A stretch of DNA of 64,000 nt. It comes from Micromonospora echinaurantiaca (GTDB lineage Bacteria > Actinomycetota > Actinomycetes > Mycobacteriales > Micromonosporaceae). Made by a program: the position numbers and the translations under genes. The stretch covers positions 6,715,501-6,779,500 of the forward strand of contig NZ_LT607750.1 in the NCBI RefSeq assembly GCF_900090235.1, read 5' to 3'. Shown here piece after piece: positions 28,271-37,136 of this stretch (its first letter is position 1; every line of letters begins with the position of its first letter). A model generated the notes under the pieces. It did not search any database and was not told where the DNA came from. It was given only the letters and a program-made list of their open reading frames with translations.

Positions 28271-28279
28271 CTTGTCTTC

Positions 28280-29347
28280 ATGTATGGCAACGACTTCACC
28301 CCCGACGACGCGCCCGGCGGTGGTCTGCTCGGCGAGGTCGAGGCGGCCGAGACGGCGCTGCGGGAGGCCGCCGAGCGCGGGCGGCGCGGCGGGCCCGCCC
28401 CGGACGAGGACCTGGCGGCGTACTTCGCCGCGGTCGTCGACGCCGACCAGAAGATCGAGCCACGCGACTGGATGCCCGAGGCCTACCGGAAGACGCTGAT
28501 CCGGCAGATCGCCCAGCACGCCCACTCCGAGATCATCGGCATGCAGCCGGAGGGGAACTGGATCAGCCGGGCGCCGTCGCTCAAGCGCAAGGCGATCCTG
28601 CTCGCCAAGGTGCAGGACGAGGCCGGCCATGGCCTCTACCTCTACGCCGCCGCCGAGACCCTCGGGGTGAGCCGGGAGGAACTGGTCGACCTCCTGCTCA
28701 GCGGCCGGCAGAAGTACAGCTCGATCTTCAACTACCCGACCCTCACCTGGGCCGACGTGGGCGCCATCGGCTGGCTGGTGGACGGCGCGGCGATCGTCAA
28801 CCAGGTGCCGCTGTGCCGCTGCTCCTACGGCCCGTACGCCCGGGCGATGATCCGGGTCTGCAAGGAGGAGTCGTTCCACCAGCGGCAGGGCTACGAGATC
28901 CTGCACACCCTGGCACACGGCACCCCGGCGCAGAAGGCGATGGCCCAGGACGCGGTCGACCGCTGGTGGTACCCGTCGCTGGCCATGTTCGGCCCGCCGG
29001 ACACGGACTCCACCCACTCGGCGCAGTCCATGGCCTGGAAGATCAAGCGCTTCTCCAACGACGAGCTGCGCCAGCGCTTCGTCGACATGTGCGTGCAGCA
29101 GGCCGAGATCCTCGGCCTCACCATCCCCGACCCGGACCTGCGCTGGAACGACGAGCGGCAGTCGTACGACTTCACCCAGCCGGACTACGCCGAGCTGATG
29201 CGGGTGATCTCCGGCGACGGACCGTGCAACCGGCAGCGGATGGCGCACCGGCAGGCGGTGCACCGCGAGGGCGCGTGGGTCCGCGAGGCCGCCGCGGCGT
29301 ACGCCGCCAAGCGGGCACAGCAGCAGAAGGAGAAGGTGGCCGCATGA
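28280..29347 (+). CDS. paaA: Phenylacetyl-CoA 1,2-epoxidase catalytic subunit PaaA
   Basis: Diiron oxygenase subunit that epoxidises the ring of phenylacetyl-CoA, the key step of aerobic phenylacetate breakdown. 355 residues, somewhat longer than the E. coli protein because of an acidic ~40-residue N-terminus and a Lys/Gln/Ala-rich tail. Iron-ligand regions are visible: [19 protein letters not shown] and [16 protein letters not shown] 28280 is chosen because the family homology begins soon after; there is no Shine-Dalgarno, so a leaderless transcript is possible. It heads paaABCDE, each gene overlapping the next. CoA ligase and ring-opening genes are not in the window. Confidence 0.95.
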   Translation: MYGNDFTPDDAPGGGLLGEVEAAETALREAAERGRRGGPAPDEDLAAYFAAVVDADQKIEPRDWMPEAYRKTLIRQIAQHAHSEIIGMQPEGNWISRAPSLKRKAILLAKVQDEAGHGLYLYAAAETLGVSREELVDLLLSGRQKYSSIFNYPTLTWADVGAIGWLVDGAAIVNQVPLCRCSYGPYARAMIRVCKEESFHQRQGYEILHTLAHGTPAQKAMAQDAVDRWWYPSLAMFGPPDTDSTHSAQSMAWKIKRFSNDELRQRFVDMCVQQAEILGLTIPDPDLRWNDERQSYDFTQPDYAELMRVISGDGPCNRQRMAHRQAVHREGAWVREAAAAYAAKRAQQQKEKVAA

Positions 29348-29631
29348 GCAAGGAACAAGCACCGCTGTGGGAGGTGTTCGTCCGGGCCCGGCGCGGGCTT
29401 TCGCACACCCATGTCGGCAGCCTGCACGCGCCCGACGCCGAGCTGGCCCTGCGCAACGCTCGGGACCTCTACACCCGCCGTCAGGAGGGGGTGTCGATCT
29501 GGGTGGTCCCGGCCGCCGCGATCACCGCGTCCAGCCCGGACGAGAAGGACGCCTTCTTCGACCCGGCCGCGGACAAGGTCTACCGCCACCCCACCTTCTA
29601 CGAGGTGCCGGACGGGGTGGCCCACCTGTGA
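29344..29631 (+). CDS. paaB: Phenylacetyl-CoA epoxidase subunit PaaB
   Basis: 95-residue small subunit that bridges PaaA/PaaC heterodimers in the complex. Family sequence [49 protein letters not shown] is intact, with the usual [20 protein letters not shown] end. Its ATG overlaps the paaA stop (ATGA) and its stop overlaps the GTG of paaC, so stoichiometric coupled translation is expected. Confidence 0.95.
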   Translation: MSKEQAPLWEVFVRARRGLSHTHVGSLHAPDAELALRNARDLYTRRQEGVSIWVVPAAAITASSPDEKDAFFDPAADKVYRHPTFYEVPDGVAHL

Positions 29632-30353
29632 ACGGCCCGTTCGACTTCGCCCTCGCCCTCGGCGACGACGCGCTGATCGCGGCGCAGCGGCTCGCCGAGT
29701 GGACCACCCGCGCGCCGGAGATGGAGGAGGACATCGCGCTGGCCAACATCGCCCTCGACCAGCTCGGCGCGGCCCGGCTGCTGTTCACGTACGCGGGCGA
29801 GCTGGAGGGCGCCGGCCGGGACGAGGACGCGCTGGCGTTCCTCCGCGACGACCGCGAGTTCCGCAACTGCCTGCTGGTCGAGCTGCCCAACGGCGACTTC
29901 GCGGTGACCATGGCCAAGCTGCTCTTCCTGTCGGCCTACCAGCTGCCGCTCTACACCGCGCTGGCCGGCTGCGCCGACGAGCGGTTGGCCGCGATCGGCG
30001 GCAAGGCCCGCAAGGAGTCGGCCTACCACCTGGACCACAGCTCGCTGTGGGTGAAGCGGCTCGGCGACGGCACCGAGGAGTCGCACCGCCGGATGCAGGA
30101 GGCGGTGGACCAGGTCTGGCCGTACGTGCACGAGCTGTTCGCCCCCGCCCCGGCGGCGCCGGTCGATCCGGCCACCCTGCGGGCCGACTTCGACGTCGCC
30201 GTCTCCGCCGTGCTCGACGAGGCCACGCTGACCCGGCCGGAGAGCGGCTGGGCGCCGGCCGGCGGGCGGGACGGCGTGCACACCGAGCACCTGTCGTACC
30301 TGCTGGCCGAGATGCAGGTGCTGCACCGCGCCCACCCGGGGGCACGCTGGTGA
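29628..30353 (+). CDS. paaC: Phenylacetyl-CoA epoxidase structural subunit PaaC
   Basis: 241 residues; ferritin-like partner of PaaA that stabilises it but has a degenerate iron site. Recognised from DDALIAAQRLAEWTTRAPEMEEDIALANIALDQLGAARLL, the EFRNCLLVELPNGDFAVTMAKLLFLSAYQLPLY segment and KESAYHLDHSSLWVKRLGDGTEES. Start GTG 29628 overlaps the paaB stop. Usual family length is about 250. Confidence 0.95.
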   Translation: MNGPFDFALALGDDALIAAQRLAEWTTRAPEMEEDIALANIALDQLGAARLLFTYAGELEGAGRDEDALAFLRDDREFRNCLLVELPNGDFAVTMAKLLFLSAYQLPLYTALAGCADERLAAIGGKARKESAYHLDHSSLWVKRLGDGTEESHRRMQEAVDQVWPYVHELFAPAPAAPVDPATLRADFDVAVSAVLDEATLTRPESGWAPAGGRDGVHTEHLSYLLAEMQVLHRAHPGARW

Positions 30354-30826
30354 CCGACCCGAGGGCGGCCGTGGCGGCGGTGGTGGACCCGGAGATCCGG
30401 GTGGTCACCATCGACGAGCTGGGCATCCTGCGGGCGGTCGACGAGGATCCGGCCACCGGCCGGGTGGTTGTCACCATCACCCCCACCTACACCGGCTGCC
30501 CGGCGATGGACGTCATCCGGGCCGACATCCGCCGGGCGCTGGCCGCCGCCGGCCACCCGGACGCCGAGGTCCGTACGACCTACAGTCCGGCGTGGAGCAC
30601 CGACTGGATCTCCGAGAGCGGGCGGGCCAAGCTCGCCGCCGCCGGCATCGCCCCGCCGGCCCCGGTGCGCTCGGCCGGTGTCGTGCCGCTCACCCTGGCG
30701 GTGCGCTGTCCGCGCTGCGGATCCCCCGAGACCGAACAGGTCAGCCGGTTCGGCTCCACCGCCTGCAAGGCGCTCTGGCGCTGCCGCTCCTGCTCCGAAC
30801 CCTTCGACCACCTGAAGGCGCTGTGA
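30350..30826 (+). CDS. paaD: Phenylacetate pathway iron-sulfur assembly factor PaaD
   Basis: 158 residues: an N-terminal MIP18/DUF59-type domain (VDPEIRVVTIDELGILRAV ... ITPTYTGCPAMDVIRADI, with the conserved Cys) and a C-terminal zinc-ribbon-like part (CPRCGSPETEQVSRFGSTACKALWRCRSC). PaaD is thought to help mature the iron-sulfur cluster of PaaE. Start GTG 30350 overlaps the paaC stop and its end overlaps the paaE start. Confidence 0.93.
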   Translation: MTDPRAAVAAVVDPEIRVVTIDELGILRAVDEDPATGRVVVTITPTYTGCPAMDVIRADIRRALAAAGHPDAEVRTTYSPAWSTDWISESGRAKLAAAGIAPPAPVRSAGVVPLTLAVRCPRCGSPETEQVSRFGSTACKALWRCRSCSEPFDHLKAL

Positions 30827-31938
30827 CTGTCACCATCACCCGCCCGGTCCGCCGCCGGCCGGTCTTCCACCCGCTGCCGGTCGCCGCCGTCGACCGGCTC
30901 ACCGACGACGCCGTGGCGATCACGTTCGCCGTGCCGGAGGAACTCCGGGAGACCTTCGCGTTCCGGGCCGGCCAGCACCTGACCGTACGCCGCGCCGGCG
31001 AGGCCGGCGAGGACGTGCGCCGGTCGTACTCGATCTGCTCCACGCCGGACGACCTGGCCCGGCACGGCCGGCTGCGGATCGGGGTGCGGGAGATCCCCGG
31101 CGGCGCGTTCTCCGCGTTCGCCTGCGGCGCGCTGCGCGGCGGCGACACCGTCGAGGTGCTGCCGCCGCTGGGGCACTTCACCTCGGCGTTCGACCCGGGC
31201 CGGGTCCGCCGCTACGGCGCGGTGGTCGCCGGCTCCGGGATCACCCCGGTGCTCGCGCTGGTCGCGACCGCGCTCGCCGTCGAGCCGGCCAGCACCTTCA
31301 CCCTGGTGTACGGCAACCGCACGGCGAACACGGTGATGTTCGCCGAGGAGTTGGCCGACCTGAAGGACCGCTACCCGACCCGGCTGCACCTGGTGCACGT
31401 GCTCTCCCGGGAGCAGGGCGAGTCGCCGCTGCTCTCCGGCCGGATCGACGCCGACCGGCTGGGCCGGCTGCTGGACACCGTGGTGCCCGGCGACGCCATC
31501 GAGGAGTGGTTCCTTTGCGGCCCGTACGGCCTGGTGGTGGACGCGAAGGCGGTGCTGACCGGGCGCGGCCTGCCGGAGTCGGCGGTGCACACCGAGCTGT
31601 TCCACGTCGACGCGCCGCCGGAGCCGCCGCGCCGGGCCGACGACGGGCCGGGCACCGGCACCGGCACCGAGGTGACCATCATGCTGGACGGCCGTTCGTC
31701 GAACTTCACCATGGGTCGCCACGAGCGGGTGCTGGACGCGGCGCTGAAGGTGCGCGGCGAGCTGCCGTACGCCTGCAAGGGCGGGGTCTGCTCGACCTGC
31801 AAGGCGAAGGTCGTCGACGGCGAGGTGACGATGGCCCGCAACTACGCCCTGGAGCCCGACGAGGTGGCCGCCGGCTACGTCCTCACCTGCCAGTCCAGCC
31901 CCACCACCGACACCCTCACGGTGGACTACGACGCATGA
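30823..31938 (+). CDS. paaE: Phenylacetyl-CoA epoxidase reductase PaaE
   Basis: 371 residues; passes electrons from NADPH to the PaaA diiron centre. An FAD domain (RxYSICS at RRSYSICS), an NAD(P) domain (AGSGITPVLAL, CGPYGLV) and a C-terminal plant-type [2Fe-2S] domain with Cys in PYACKGGVCSTC plus a distal Cys in YVLTCQS are in canonical order. The linker between reductase and ferredoxin domains is Gly/Thr-rich. Start GTG 30823 overlaps paaD. The operon ends here, followed by the hairpin repeat at 31951-32025. Confidence 0.95.
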   Translation: MTVTITRPVRRRPVFHPLPVAAVDRLTDDAVAITFAVPEELRETFAFRAGQHLTVRRAGEAGEDVRRSYSICSTPDDLARHGRLRIGVREIPGGAFSAFACGALRGGDTVEVLPPLGHFTSAFDPGRVRRYGAVVAGSGITPVLALVATALAVEPASTFTLVYGNRTANTVMFAEELADLKDRYPTRLHLVHVLSREQGESPLLSGRIDADRLGRLLDTVVPGDAIEEWFLCGPYGLVVDAKAVLTGRGLPESAVHTELFHVDAPPEPPRRADDGPGTGTGTEVTIMLDGRSSNFTMGRHERVLDAALKVRGELPYACKGGVCSTCKAKVVDGEVTMARNYALEPDEVAAGYVLTCQSSPTTDTLTVDYDA

Positions 31939-31940
31939 TC

Positions 31941-32033
31941 CCCGCCCTCCCCGCGATCTTGCAGTTGTCGCCCCGACATCTGCCGCCATCCGGGCGAAAC
32001 GAGGGCCCGAAGTGCAAGATCGCGGTGGGCGGG
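31941..32033. repeat. Dispersed hairpin repeat, copy 1 (after paaE)
   Basis: CCGCGATCTTGCA (31951-31963) pairs with TGCAAGATCGCGG (32013-32025), and outer CCCGCC (31941-31946) pairs with GGCGGG (32028-32033). The left arm continues GTTGTCGCCCC, matching the copy at 56324-56384 in GATCwTGmAGTTGT. It may act as the paa terminator. Right arm and mqnC promoter are about 60 bases apart. Confidence 0.7.
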
Positions 32034-32083
32034 CGCGTGGGATGGGTGACACGGGGCGGGGCACCCTGGGGGAGAGATATTCG

Positions 32084-32100
32084 GGGCGACGTAGGCTCGG
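32084..32100 (+). promoter_or_regulatory. mqnC promoter core, leaderless; identical to mqnE core
   Basis: GGGCGACGTAGGCTCGG, exactly as at 3793-3809. Its -10 hexamer TAGGCT (32092-32097) is seven bases before GTG 32105 and no Shine-Dalgarno is present, so translation should start at the 5' end of the mRNA. Confidence 0.6.
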
Positions 32101-32104
32101 GGGC

Positions 32105-33295
32105 GTGACGGTGAGCCGGGAGATCGACGACATCCTGCAGCGCGGCGCGGACGGCGGGCGGATCACGCCCGAGGAGGCCCTGCTGCTCTACACCGAGGCG
32201 CCCTTCCACGCTCTGGGCGAGGCGGCCGACGCGGTACGCCGGCGGCGCTACCCGGACAACATCGTCACGTACCTGATCGACCGCAACATCAACTACACCA
32301 ACGTCTGCGTGACCGCGTGCAAGTTCTGCGCGTTCTACCGGGCGCCGAAGCACAAGGAGGGGTGGACCCACCCCACCGAGGAGATCCTCCGCCGCTGCGG
32401 CGAGGCGGTCGAGCTGGGCGCCACCCAGGTCATGCTCCAGGGCGGGCACCACCCGGACTACGGCGTGGAGTACTACGAGGAGCTCTTCTCCTCGGTCAAG
32501 CGGGCGTACCCGCAGCTCGCCATCCACTCGATCGGCCCGAGCGAGATCCTGCACATGGCCAAGGTCTCCGGCGTCAGCCTGGACGAGGCGATCTCCCGGA
32601 TCAAGGCGGCCGGCCTGGACTCGATCGCCGGCGCCGGCGCGGAGATGCTGCCCGAGCGGCCGCGCAAGGCGATCGCCCCGCTCAAGGAGTCCGGCGAGCG
32701 CTGGCTGGAGGTCATGGAGCTGGCCCACCGGCAGGGCCTGGAGTCGACCGCGACCATGATGATGGGCACCGGCGAGACGAACGCCGAGCGGATCGAGCAC
32801 CTGCGCATGATCCGCGACGTGCAGGACCGCACCGGCGGCTTCCGGGCGTTCATCCCGTGGACGTACCAGCCGGAGAACAACCACCTCAAGGGCCGGACCC
32901 AGGCCACCACTCTGGAGTACCTGCGGCTGGTCGCGGTGTCCCGGCTCTTCTTCGAGACCGTGCCGCACCTGCAGGCGTCCTGGCTGACCACCGGCAAGGA
33001 CGTCGGCCAGCTCGCCCTGCACATGGGCGTGGACGACCTGGGGTCGATCATGCTGGAGGAGAACGTCATCTCCTCCGCCGGTGCCCGGCACCGGTCCAAC
33101 CTGCACGGGCTGATCGGCATGATCCGGGCGGCGGACCGGATCCCGGCCCAGCGGGACACCCTCTACAACCGGCTCGCGGTGCACTGGACCCCGGCCGACG
33201 ACCCGACCGACGAGCGGGTGGTCTCGCACTTCTCCTCGATCGCCCTGCCGGGCGGCGGGGCGGGCCGGCAGTTGCCGCTGGTCGACGCCCGCTGA
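32105..33295 (+). CDS. mqnC: Cyclic dehypoxanthinyl futalosine synthase MqnC
   Basis: Radical SAM enzyme that cyclises dehypoxanthinyl futalosine in the futalosine menaquinone pathway. 396 residues; cluster motif C-x3-C-x2-C at Cys68, Cys72 and Cys75 (CVTACKFC). It has the MqnC-specific blocks MLQGGHHPDYGVEYYEELF, ESTATMMMGTGET and FIPWTYQPENN, plus a C-terminal SSAGARHRSN segment. It is distinguished from MqnE by the CVTACKFC cluster sequence and QGGHHPD. Start GTG 32105 fits both homology and leaderless promoter geometry. It stands alone between paa and the cell-wall protein genes. Confidence 0.94.
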   Translation: MTVSREIDDILQRGADGGRITPEEALLLYTEAPFHALGEAADAVRRRRYPDNIVTYLIDRNINYTNVCVTACKFCAFYRAPKHKEGWTHPTEEILRRCGEAVELGATQVMLQGGHHPDYGVEYYEELFSSVKRAYPQLAIHSIGPSEILHMAKVSGVSLDEAISRIKAAGLDSIAGAGAEMLPERPRKAIAPLKESGERWLEVMELAHRQGLESTATMMMGTGETNAERIEHLRMIRDVQDRTGGFRAFIPWTYQPENNHLKGRTQATTLEYLRLVAVSRLFFETVPHLQASWLTTGKDVGQLALHMGVDDLGSIMLEENVISSAGARHRSNLHGLIGMIRAADRIPAQRDTLYNRLAVHWTPADDPTDERVVSHFSSIALPGGGAGRQLPLVDAR

Positions 33296-33483
33296 CGGGC
33301 GGTTCACCGACCGTTCGGGTGCGCGTGGGTGTCCGTGTGGCACCGGCGTGTCGGCCGGACGGCGAGGTGCTCGTGGCCGAGACGGTCGCCGACGGCTGGC
33401 CGGCGGCGTAGGGACAGCGGGGCGGGTGGCCGGTGGCTATGGTGCGGCCTACCGATCATCCTGCCCACGGGGGAACCTCTCAC

Positions 33484-34674
33484 ATGATCTTCCGTAACCT
33501 GGCACGGCTCGGGGCCGCCGCCCTGCTCACCTCGGGTGCGTTCGCCGCGCTCGGCGCTCCCGCGTACGCCGAGGACACCGGCACCGACCTGTCGATCGAC
33601 GTCGCCGGCACCCGCCTCGCCGCGGGCACCACCGACAAGCTCGGCTCCATCAAGCTCACCAACAGGGGCGAGGACACCCCGACCGGCGTCAAGATCAACA
33701 TCGACGTCACGCAGCTCGACCTGGACAAGGTGACGCTCGCTCCGTTCGCCGAGGAGAAGTGTGCGGAGACCGAGTCCGCCGGCCGGCGGGTCTGGGAGTG
33801 CGCCATCCACGACTTCGCCGTCCCGGAGCCCGGCACCACGTCCGACCTGCCGCTGGTCGTGTTCCGCGCCGCCGAGGGGCTGAAGGAGGCGTACTCGGCG
33901 CCCGTCACGTTCACCGTGGTGGCACCGGGCGACATCAACTCCGAGAACGACTCCAAGACCGTCCAGATCGAACTCACCACCGAGAACGGCGTCGACCTGG
34001 AGGTGTGGGCCCCGGACGTCGATTCCCAGGTGGCCTGGGAGCCCGGCGGCGAGCCGGAGTTGCTGAAGCACACGCTCAACCCGGGTGACGAGACCATCGT
34101 CTTCGCGGCCTTCGGCAACCAGGGCGACATGATCGCCGACGGCCTCGACTTCGTCGCGTCCCTGCCGGAGGGGGTCACCTTCAGCGAGCGTCTGAAGGGG
34201 TGCGAGGTGAGTGCCGACCGGCGCCGGGCGACCTGCGCGGCGGGCACCACCCGGCTGATGCCGGGCAAGACGGTGTACGGCGTCTTCGCGGTGAAGGTCG
34301 CCGCTGACGTGCCGGCGCCGGTGCTGCTGTCCGGTGGCACCGTGTCGGCCACCTCCCGTGGCGCCCTGCCGGTGACCGACAAGAGCCTGGCCCGGGCGGC
34401 CGGCGGCGAGCTGCCGCCGTTCCTGACCACGAAGATCGACGTCGCCGAGGACATCGACCCGAGCGACGACAGCGACGACTTCACGGTGAAGGTGGCCGCC
34501 GTGACCGGCGGCGGGGGCGGTGGCGACGGCGGCCTGCCCGTCACCGGTGCGCAGGCCGGTCTGATCGGTGGCGTCGGCGTGGCGGTGCTGGCTGTCGGTG
34601 GCACACTGTTCGTGCTGGCGCGGCGTCGTCGGGTGGTCCTGGTGACCCCGAACGACGAGCGGCCGGCCGCCTGA
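33484..34674 (+). CDS. LPVTG sortase-anchored surface protein (paralogue 1)
   Basis: 396 residues: signal peptide ending A-Y-A (residue ~29), two or three beta-sandwich-like domains (~30-340; DUF11-like spacing of hydrophobic strands, three Cys pairs), a Gly linker, then sortase signal LPVTG (~365), a hydrophobic helix and the basic tail RRRRVV. It is predicted to be covalently attached to peptidoglycan. No enzymatic motif is seen; a structural or adhesive role is inferred. ATG 33484 gives a proper signal peptide. The next gene is a diverged copy with the same C-terminus (LPVTG-x-QAGLIGG). Confidence 0.85.
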   Translation: MIFRNLARLGAAALLTSGAFAALGAPAYAEDTGTDLSIDVAGTRLAAGTTDKLGSIKLTNRGEDTPTGVKINIDVTQLDLDKVTLAPFAEEKCAETESAGRRVWECAIHDFAVPEPGTTSDLPLVVFRAAEGLKEAYSAPVTFTVVAPGDINSENDSKTVQIELTTENGVDLEVWAPDVDSQVAWEPGGEPELLKHTLNPGDETIVFAAFGNQGDMIADGLDFVASLPEGVTFSERLKGCEVSADRRRATCAAGTTRLMPGKTVYGVFAVKVAADVPAPVLLSGGTVSATSRGALPVTDKSLARAAGGELPPFLTTKIDVAEDIDPSDDSDDFTVKVAAVTGGGGGGDGGLPVTGAQAGLIGGVGVAVLAVGGTLFVLARRRRVVLVTPNDERPAA

Positions 34675-34743
34675 CGGGCGACCGGCCCGGCGGTTCCACC
34701 GTCCTCCATCGGTCCACGAGGGCCGTTCACATATCAGGTACGG

Positions 34744-34781
34744 CAGTGGGGGCGGGATGGGTGACCATCCCGCCCCCACTG
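34744..34781 (+). terminator. GTGA-loop terminator hairpin 1
   Basis: CAGTGGGGGCGGGATGG / loop GTGA / CCATCCCGCCCCCACTG: 17 bp perfect with a GNRA-class tetraloop, 70 bases after the stop codon. Its core closely matches the hairpin after the second paralogue. Confidence 0.85.
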
Positions 34782-34903
34782 TTCGTCCATCCGGGCAGCC
34801 CTGGACGCGACTCGTACGGCGGCGCTGGCGTACGCCGCTCGATCTCCGATAGCGTCCGCTCGGTTCCGCAACCATCAGTTTCTTCCCTAACCCCGGGGGA
34901 TCG

Positions 34904-36100
34904 ATGACACCGTTCCACCGTTCCGCGCTGGCCCGCGCGGGCGTCGCAGCCCTGCTCGCGGTCGGCGGCGTGACCGTCGCGGCCGCCCCGGCCCACGCCG
35001 CCGACACCGCGGAGCTCCAGCTGATCCCGCTCAGCTACGAGCTGGCCAAGGGCGTCAAGGAGGCCAAGGCCAAGCCGTTCAAGTTCCAGGTCGCCAACAC
35101 CAGCACGGTGGACGCCGAGGACGTCCGCGTCCTGGTGGACACCAAGGGCCTCAACCCGAAGAAGCCCAAGGTCGGCGTGGTGGTGCCCGAGGGCTGCGAG
35201 GTCGAGGGCAGCACGTTCAGCTGCCTGCTGGGCGACCTGACGGCCGGCACCACCGAGGACTTCGGCATCCCGATCTTCTCCACCGGCGGGCGCGGCGCCG
35301 CCGGCACGTTGAAGGTCACCATCAGCGCGGCCAACGCGGAGGGCGACAGCGTCGACCACGACATCACCGTCGCCAAGCCCGGCTACGACCTCACCACCTG
35401 GGTGCAGGACGTCTACGCCGACGTGCAGGTGGACGGCGACGAGGCCGGCGAGACCGGGCTCAAGCCGGTCCGGCCGGGTGACACCGCGCCGCTGGACTGG
35501 GCGGTCTTCAACGACGGCAGCCGCAAGGCGACCGGGATCGCGTACGGCATCACGCTGCCGGCCGATGTGACCTTCGCCGAACTGCCGGAGGGCTGCGTCG
35601 AGCAGACGCTGGGTGGCCTCGCCCAGGCGTACTGCGAGGACTCCGGCGTGGTGTTGAAGCCGGGCCAGTACTACACCGCCGACGTGCGGGTGAAGGTCGG
35701 CGCGGGCGTGACCGAGCCGGTGCTGCGCCCCGGCTTCCTCTTCGCCTCCGGTCTGGACGCCGCCGAGGGCGCGCCGGAGGAGGCGCCGCGGATCGCCAGC
35801 GGGACGCAGCGCAAGGCCTTCACCGAGACCGACCAGGGTGACAACATCGCCCAGTTCGACGTGTTCGTCGACCTGACGGCGGGGCCGACCCCGACCCCGA
35901 CCCCGACCGGTGGGCCGACGGCCTCCCCGACGCCGGGCACCGGTGGTGACGGCGGTGGCCTGCCAGTGACCGGTGTGCAGGCCGGCCTGATCGGCGGGAT
36001 CGGCGCGGCCGTCCTGCTGGCCGGTGGCGCGCTGCTGCTGATCTCCCGGCGGCGCCGGGTGGTCCTGGTGGCCCCGGGCGACGAGAAGTCGACCGACTGA
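34904..36100 (+). CDS. LPVTG sortase-anchored surface protein (paralogue 2)
   Basis: 398 residues with signal peptide (MTPFHRSALARAGVAALLAVGG..., A-H-A cleavage near 31), beta-rich repeats (~35-320) including EGCEVEGSTFSCLLGDL and PEGCVEQ ... AYCEDSG Cys pairs, a PTPTPTPTGG wall-spanning linker, LPVTG (~360), membrane helix and RRRRVVLVAPG tail. It shares architecture and C-terminus with the gene upstream but has little identity in the middle, so the duplication is old. ATG 34904 follows GGGGGA. Sortase genes are not in the window. Confidence 0.86.
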   Translation: MTPFHRSALARAGVAALLAVGGVTVAAAPAHAADTAELQLIPLSYELAKGVKEAKAKPFKFQVANTSTVDAEDVRVLVDTKGLNPKKPKVGVVVPEGCEVEGSTFSCLLGDLTAGTTEDFGIPIFSTGGRGAAGTLKVTISAANAEGDSVDHDITVAKPGYDLTTWVQDVYADVQVDGDEAGETGLKPVRPGDTAPLDWAVFNDGSRKATGIAYGITLPADVTFAELPEGCVEQTLGGLAQAYCEDSGVVLKPGQYYTADVRVKVGAGVTEPVLRPGFLFASGLDAAEGAPEEAPRIASGTQRKAFTETDQGDNIAQFDVFVDLTAGPTPTPTPTGGPTASPTPGTGGDGGGLPVTGVQAGLIGGIGAAVLLAGGALLLISRRRRVVLVAPGDEKSTD

Positions 36101-36113
36101 CGGGTGACACGTG

Positions 36114-36143
36114 ACGGGCGGGGTGGGTGACCACCCCGCCCGT
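36114..36143 (+). terminator. GTGA-loop terminator hairpin 2
   Basis: ACGGGCGGGGTGG / loop GTGA / CCACCCCGCCCGT: 13 bp, same tetraloop and core as hairpin 1. It lies 14 bases after the second surface-protein gene and before menG. Confidence 0.85.
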
Positions 36144-36207
36144 TCGCGTCCGGCGCCGGGGACGACCCTGCGGCCGTCGGCGGTCGCCCGGCTGGCAGAG
36201 TGGAGGG

Positions 36208-36918
36208 GTGAGCCGTACCCCCCAGGGCCAGCGCGCCAGCCTGGACAAGCAGCCGCACGAGGTCGCCGCGATGTTCGACGGCGTGGCCGCGCGTTACGAC
36301 CTGACCAACACCGTCCTTTCGTTCGGCCAGGACCGGTTCTGGCGGCGGGCGACCCGGGAGGCGCTCGGGCTGCGCCCCGGTGAGCGGGTGCTGGACGTCG
36401 GCGCCGGCACCGGCGTCTCCACCGAGGAGCTGGCCCAGTCCGGGGCGTACGCGGTCGGCGCCGACCTGTCGCTCGGCATGCTGTACGCCGGCAAGCGCCG
36501 CCGCCCGCTGGTGCCGCTGGTGGCCGGGGACGCGCTGCGGCTGCCCTTCGCCGACGCCAGCTTCGACGCGGTGACCATCTCCTTCGCGCTGCGCAACGTG
36601 GTGGACACCGAGGCGGCGCTGCGCGAGCTGGCCCGGGTGACCCGGCCCGGCGGGCGGCTGGTGGTCTGCGAGTTCAGCCGGCCGGTCAACCCCGCGTTCC
36701 GCACGGTCTACCTGTCGTACCTGATGCGGTCGCTGCCGGCGGTGGCCCGCGCGGTCTCCAGCAACCCGGACGCGTACGTCTACCTTGCCGAGTCGATCCA
36801 GGCCTGGCCCGACCAGGCCGGGCTGGCGGCGCGGATCGGCGCGGCCGGCTGGGGCAAGGTGGCCTGGCGCAACCTGACCGGTGGCATCGTCGCCCTGCAC
36901 CGCGGCATCCGCCCCTGA
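36208..36918 (+). CDS. menG: Demethylmenaquinone methyltransferase MenG (UbiE family)
   Basis: Last step of menaquinone synthesis: C-methylation of demethylmenaquinone with SAM. 236 residues; class I methyltransferase motifs [15 protein letters not shown] (motif I), [26 protein letters not shown] and the UbiE signature region [17 protein letters not shown], plus [14 protein letters not shown] near the N-terminus. GTG 36208 is chosen; an in-frame GTG 81 bases upstream lies in the terminator loop and is rejected. It is near, but not coupled to, menJ. With mqnA, mqnE and mqnC it extends the quinone gene set. Confidence 0.93.
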   Translation: MSRTPQGQRASLDKQPHEVAAMFDGVAARYDLTNTVLSFGQDRFWRRATREALGLRPGERVLDVGAGTGVSTEELAQSGAYAVGADLSLGMLYAGKRRRPLVPLVAGDALRLPFADASFDAVTISFALRNVVDTEAALRELARVTRPGGRLVVCEFSRPVNPAFRTVYLSYLMRSLPAVARAVSSNPDAYVYLAESIQAWPDQAGLAARIGAAGWGKVAWRNLTGGIVALHRGIRP

Positions 36919-37123
36919 CCCGGCCGCCGGCTGCCGCCGACCACCGGCGCTGCCGCCAGCCTCCGGCTGTCGCCGGCGGAGTTTCGGTGGCCCGTGGCTG
37001 CGCGGCGAGGTCCGGCGTGGTCGGCAGCTGGTGGTGGTGGGCGCCGGTGGGCACCCCGGCTCGGGGTGGCTGACCCAGGCCGCCTGATTTCGTGAATATC
37101 CGTCTTTAGTCCATTTTGTTCCG

Positions 37124-37129
37124 TACGCT
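37124..37129 (+). promoter_or_regulatory. -10 hexamer of the 75-residue gene, leaderless
   Basis: TACGCT lies seven bases before ATG 37137, preceded by an AT-rich stretch (37088-37120) unlike the surroundings. The geometry fits a leaderless transcript. Confidence 0.55.
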
Positions 37130-37136
37130 CTGCGGC

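Larger units (their letters stand above)
27920..28279. other. Intergenic control region between the serine-hydrolase pair and paa
   Basis: This 360-base gap holds no convincing gene. It must contain the promoter of the minus-strand paralogue pair and the plus-strand paa promoter. Seen are a 13-base palindrome (28094-28106), a lower-GC stretch around 28135-28165 with TAGCGT at 28158, and inverted GTGTnAC motifs near paaA. Confidence 0.6.

Noticed and set aside
36127..36207. Earlier GTG start for menG
   Set aside because: It lies in the loop of the terminator after the second surface-protein gene and would add a non-homologous Arg-rich prefix.
36919..37087. Plus-strand frame of 68 codons after menG (from 36881)
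   Set aside because: It overlaps the menG 3' end, has no ribosome-binding site and encodes Gly/Arg-rich sequence.
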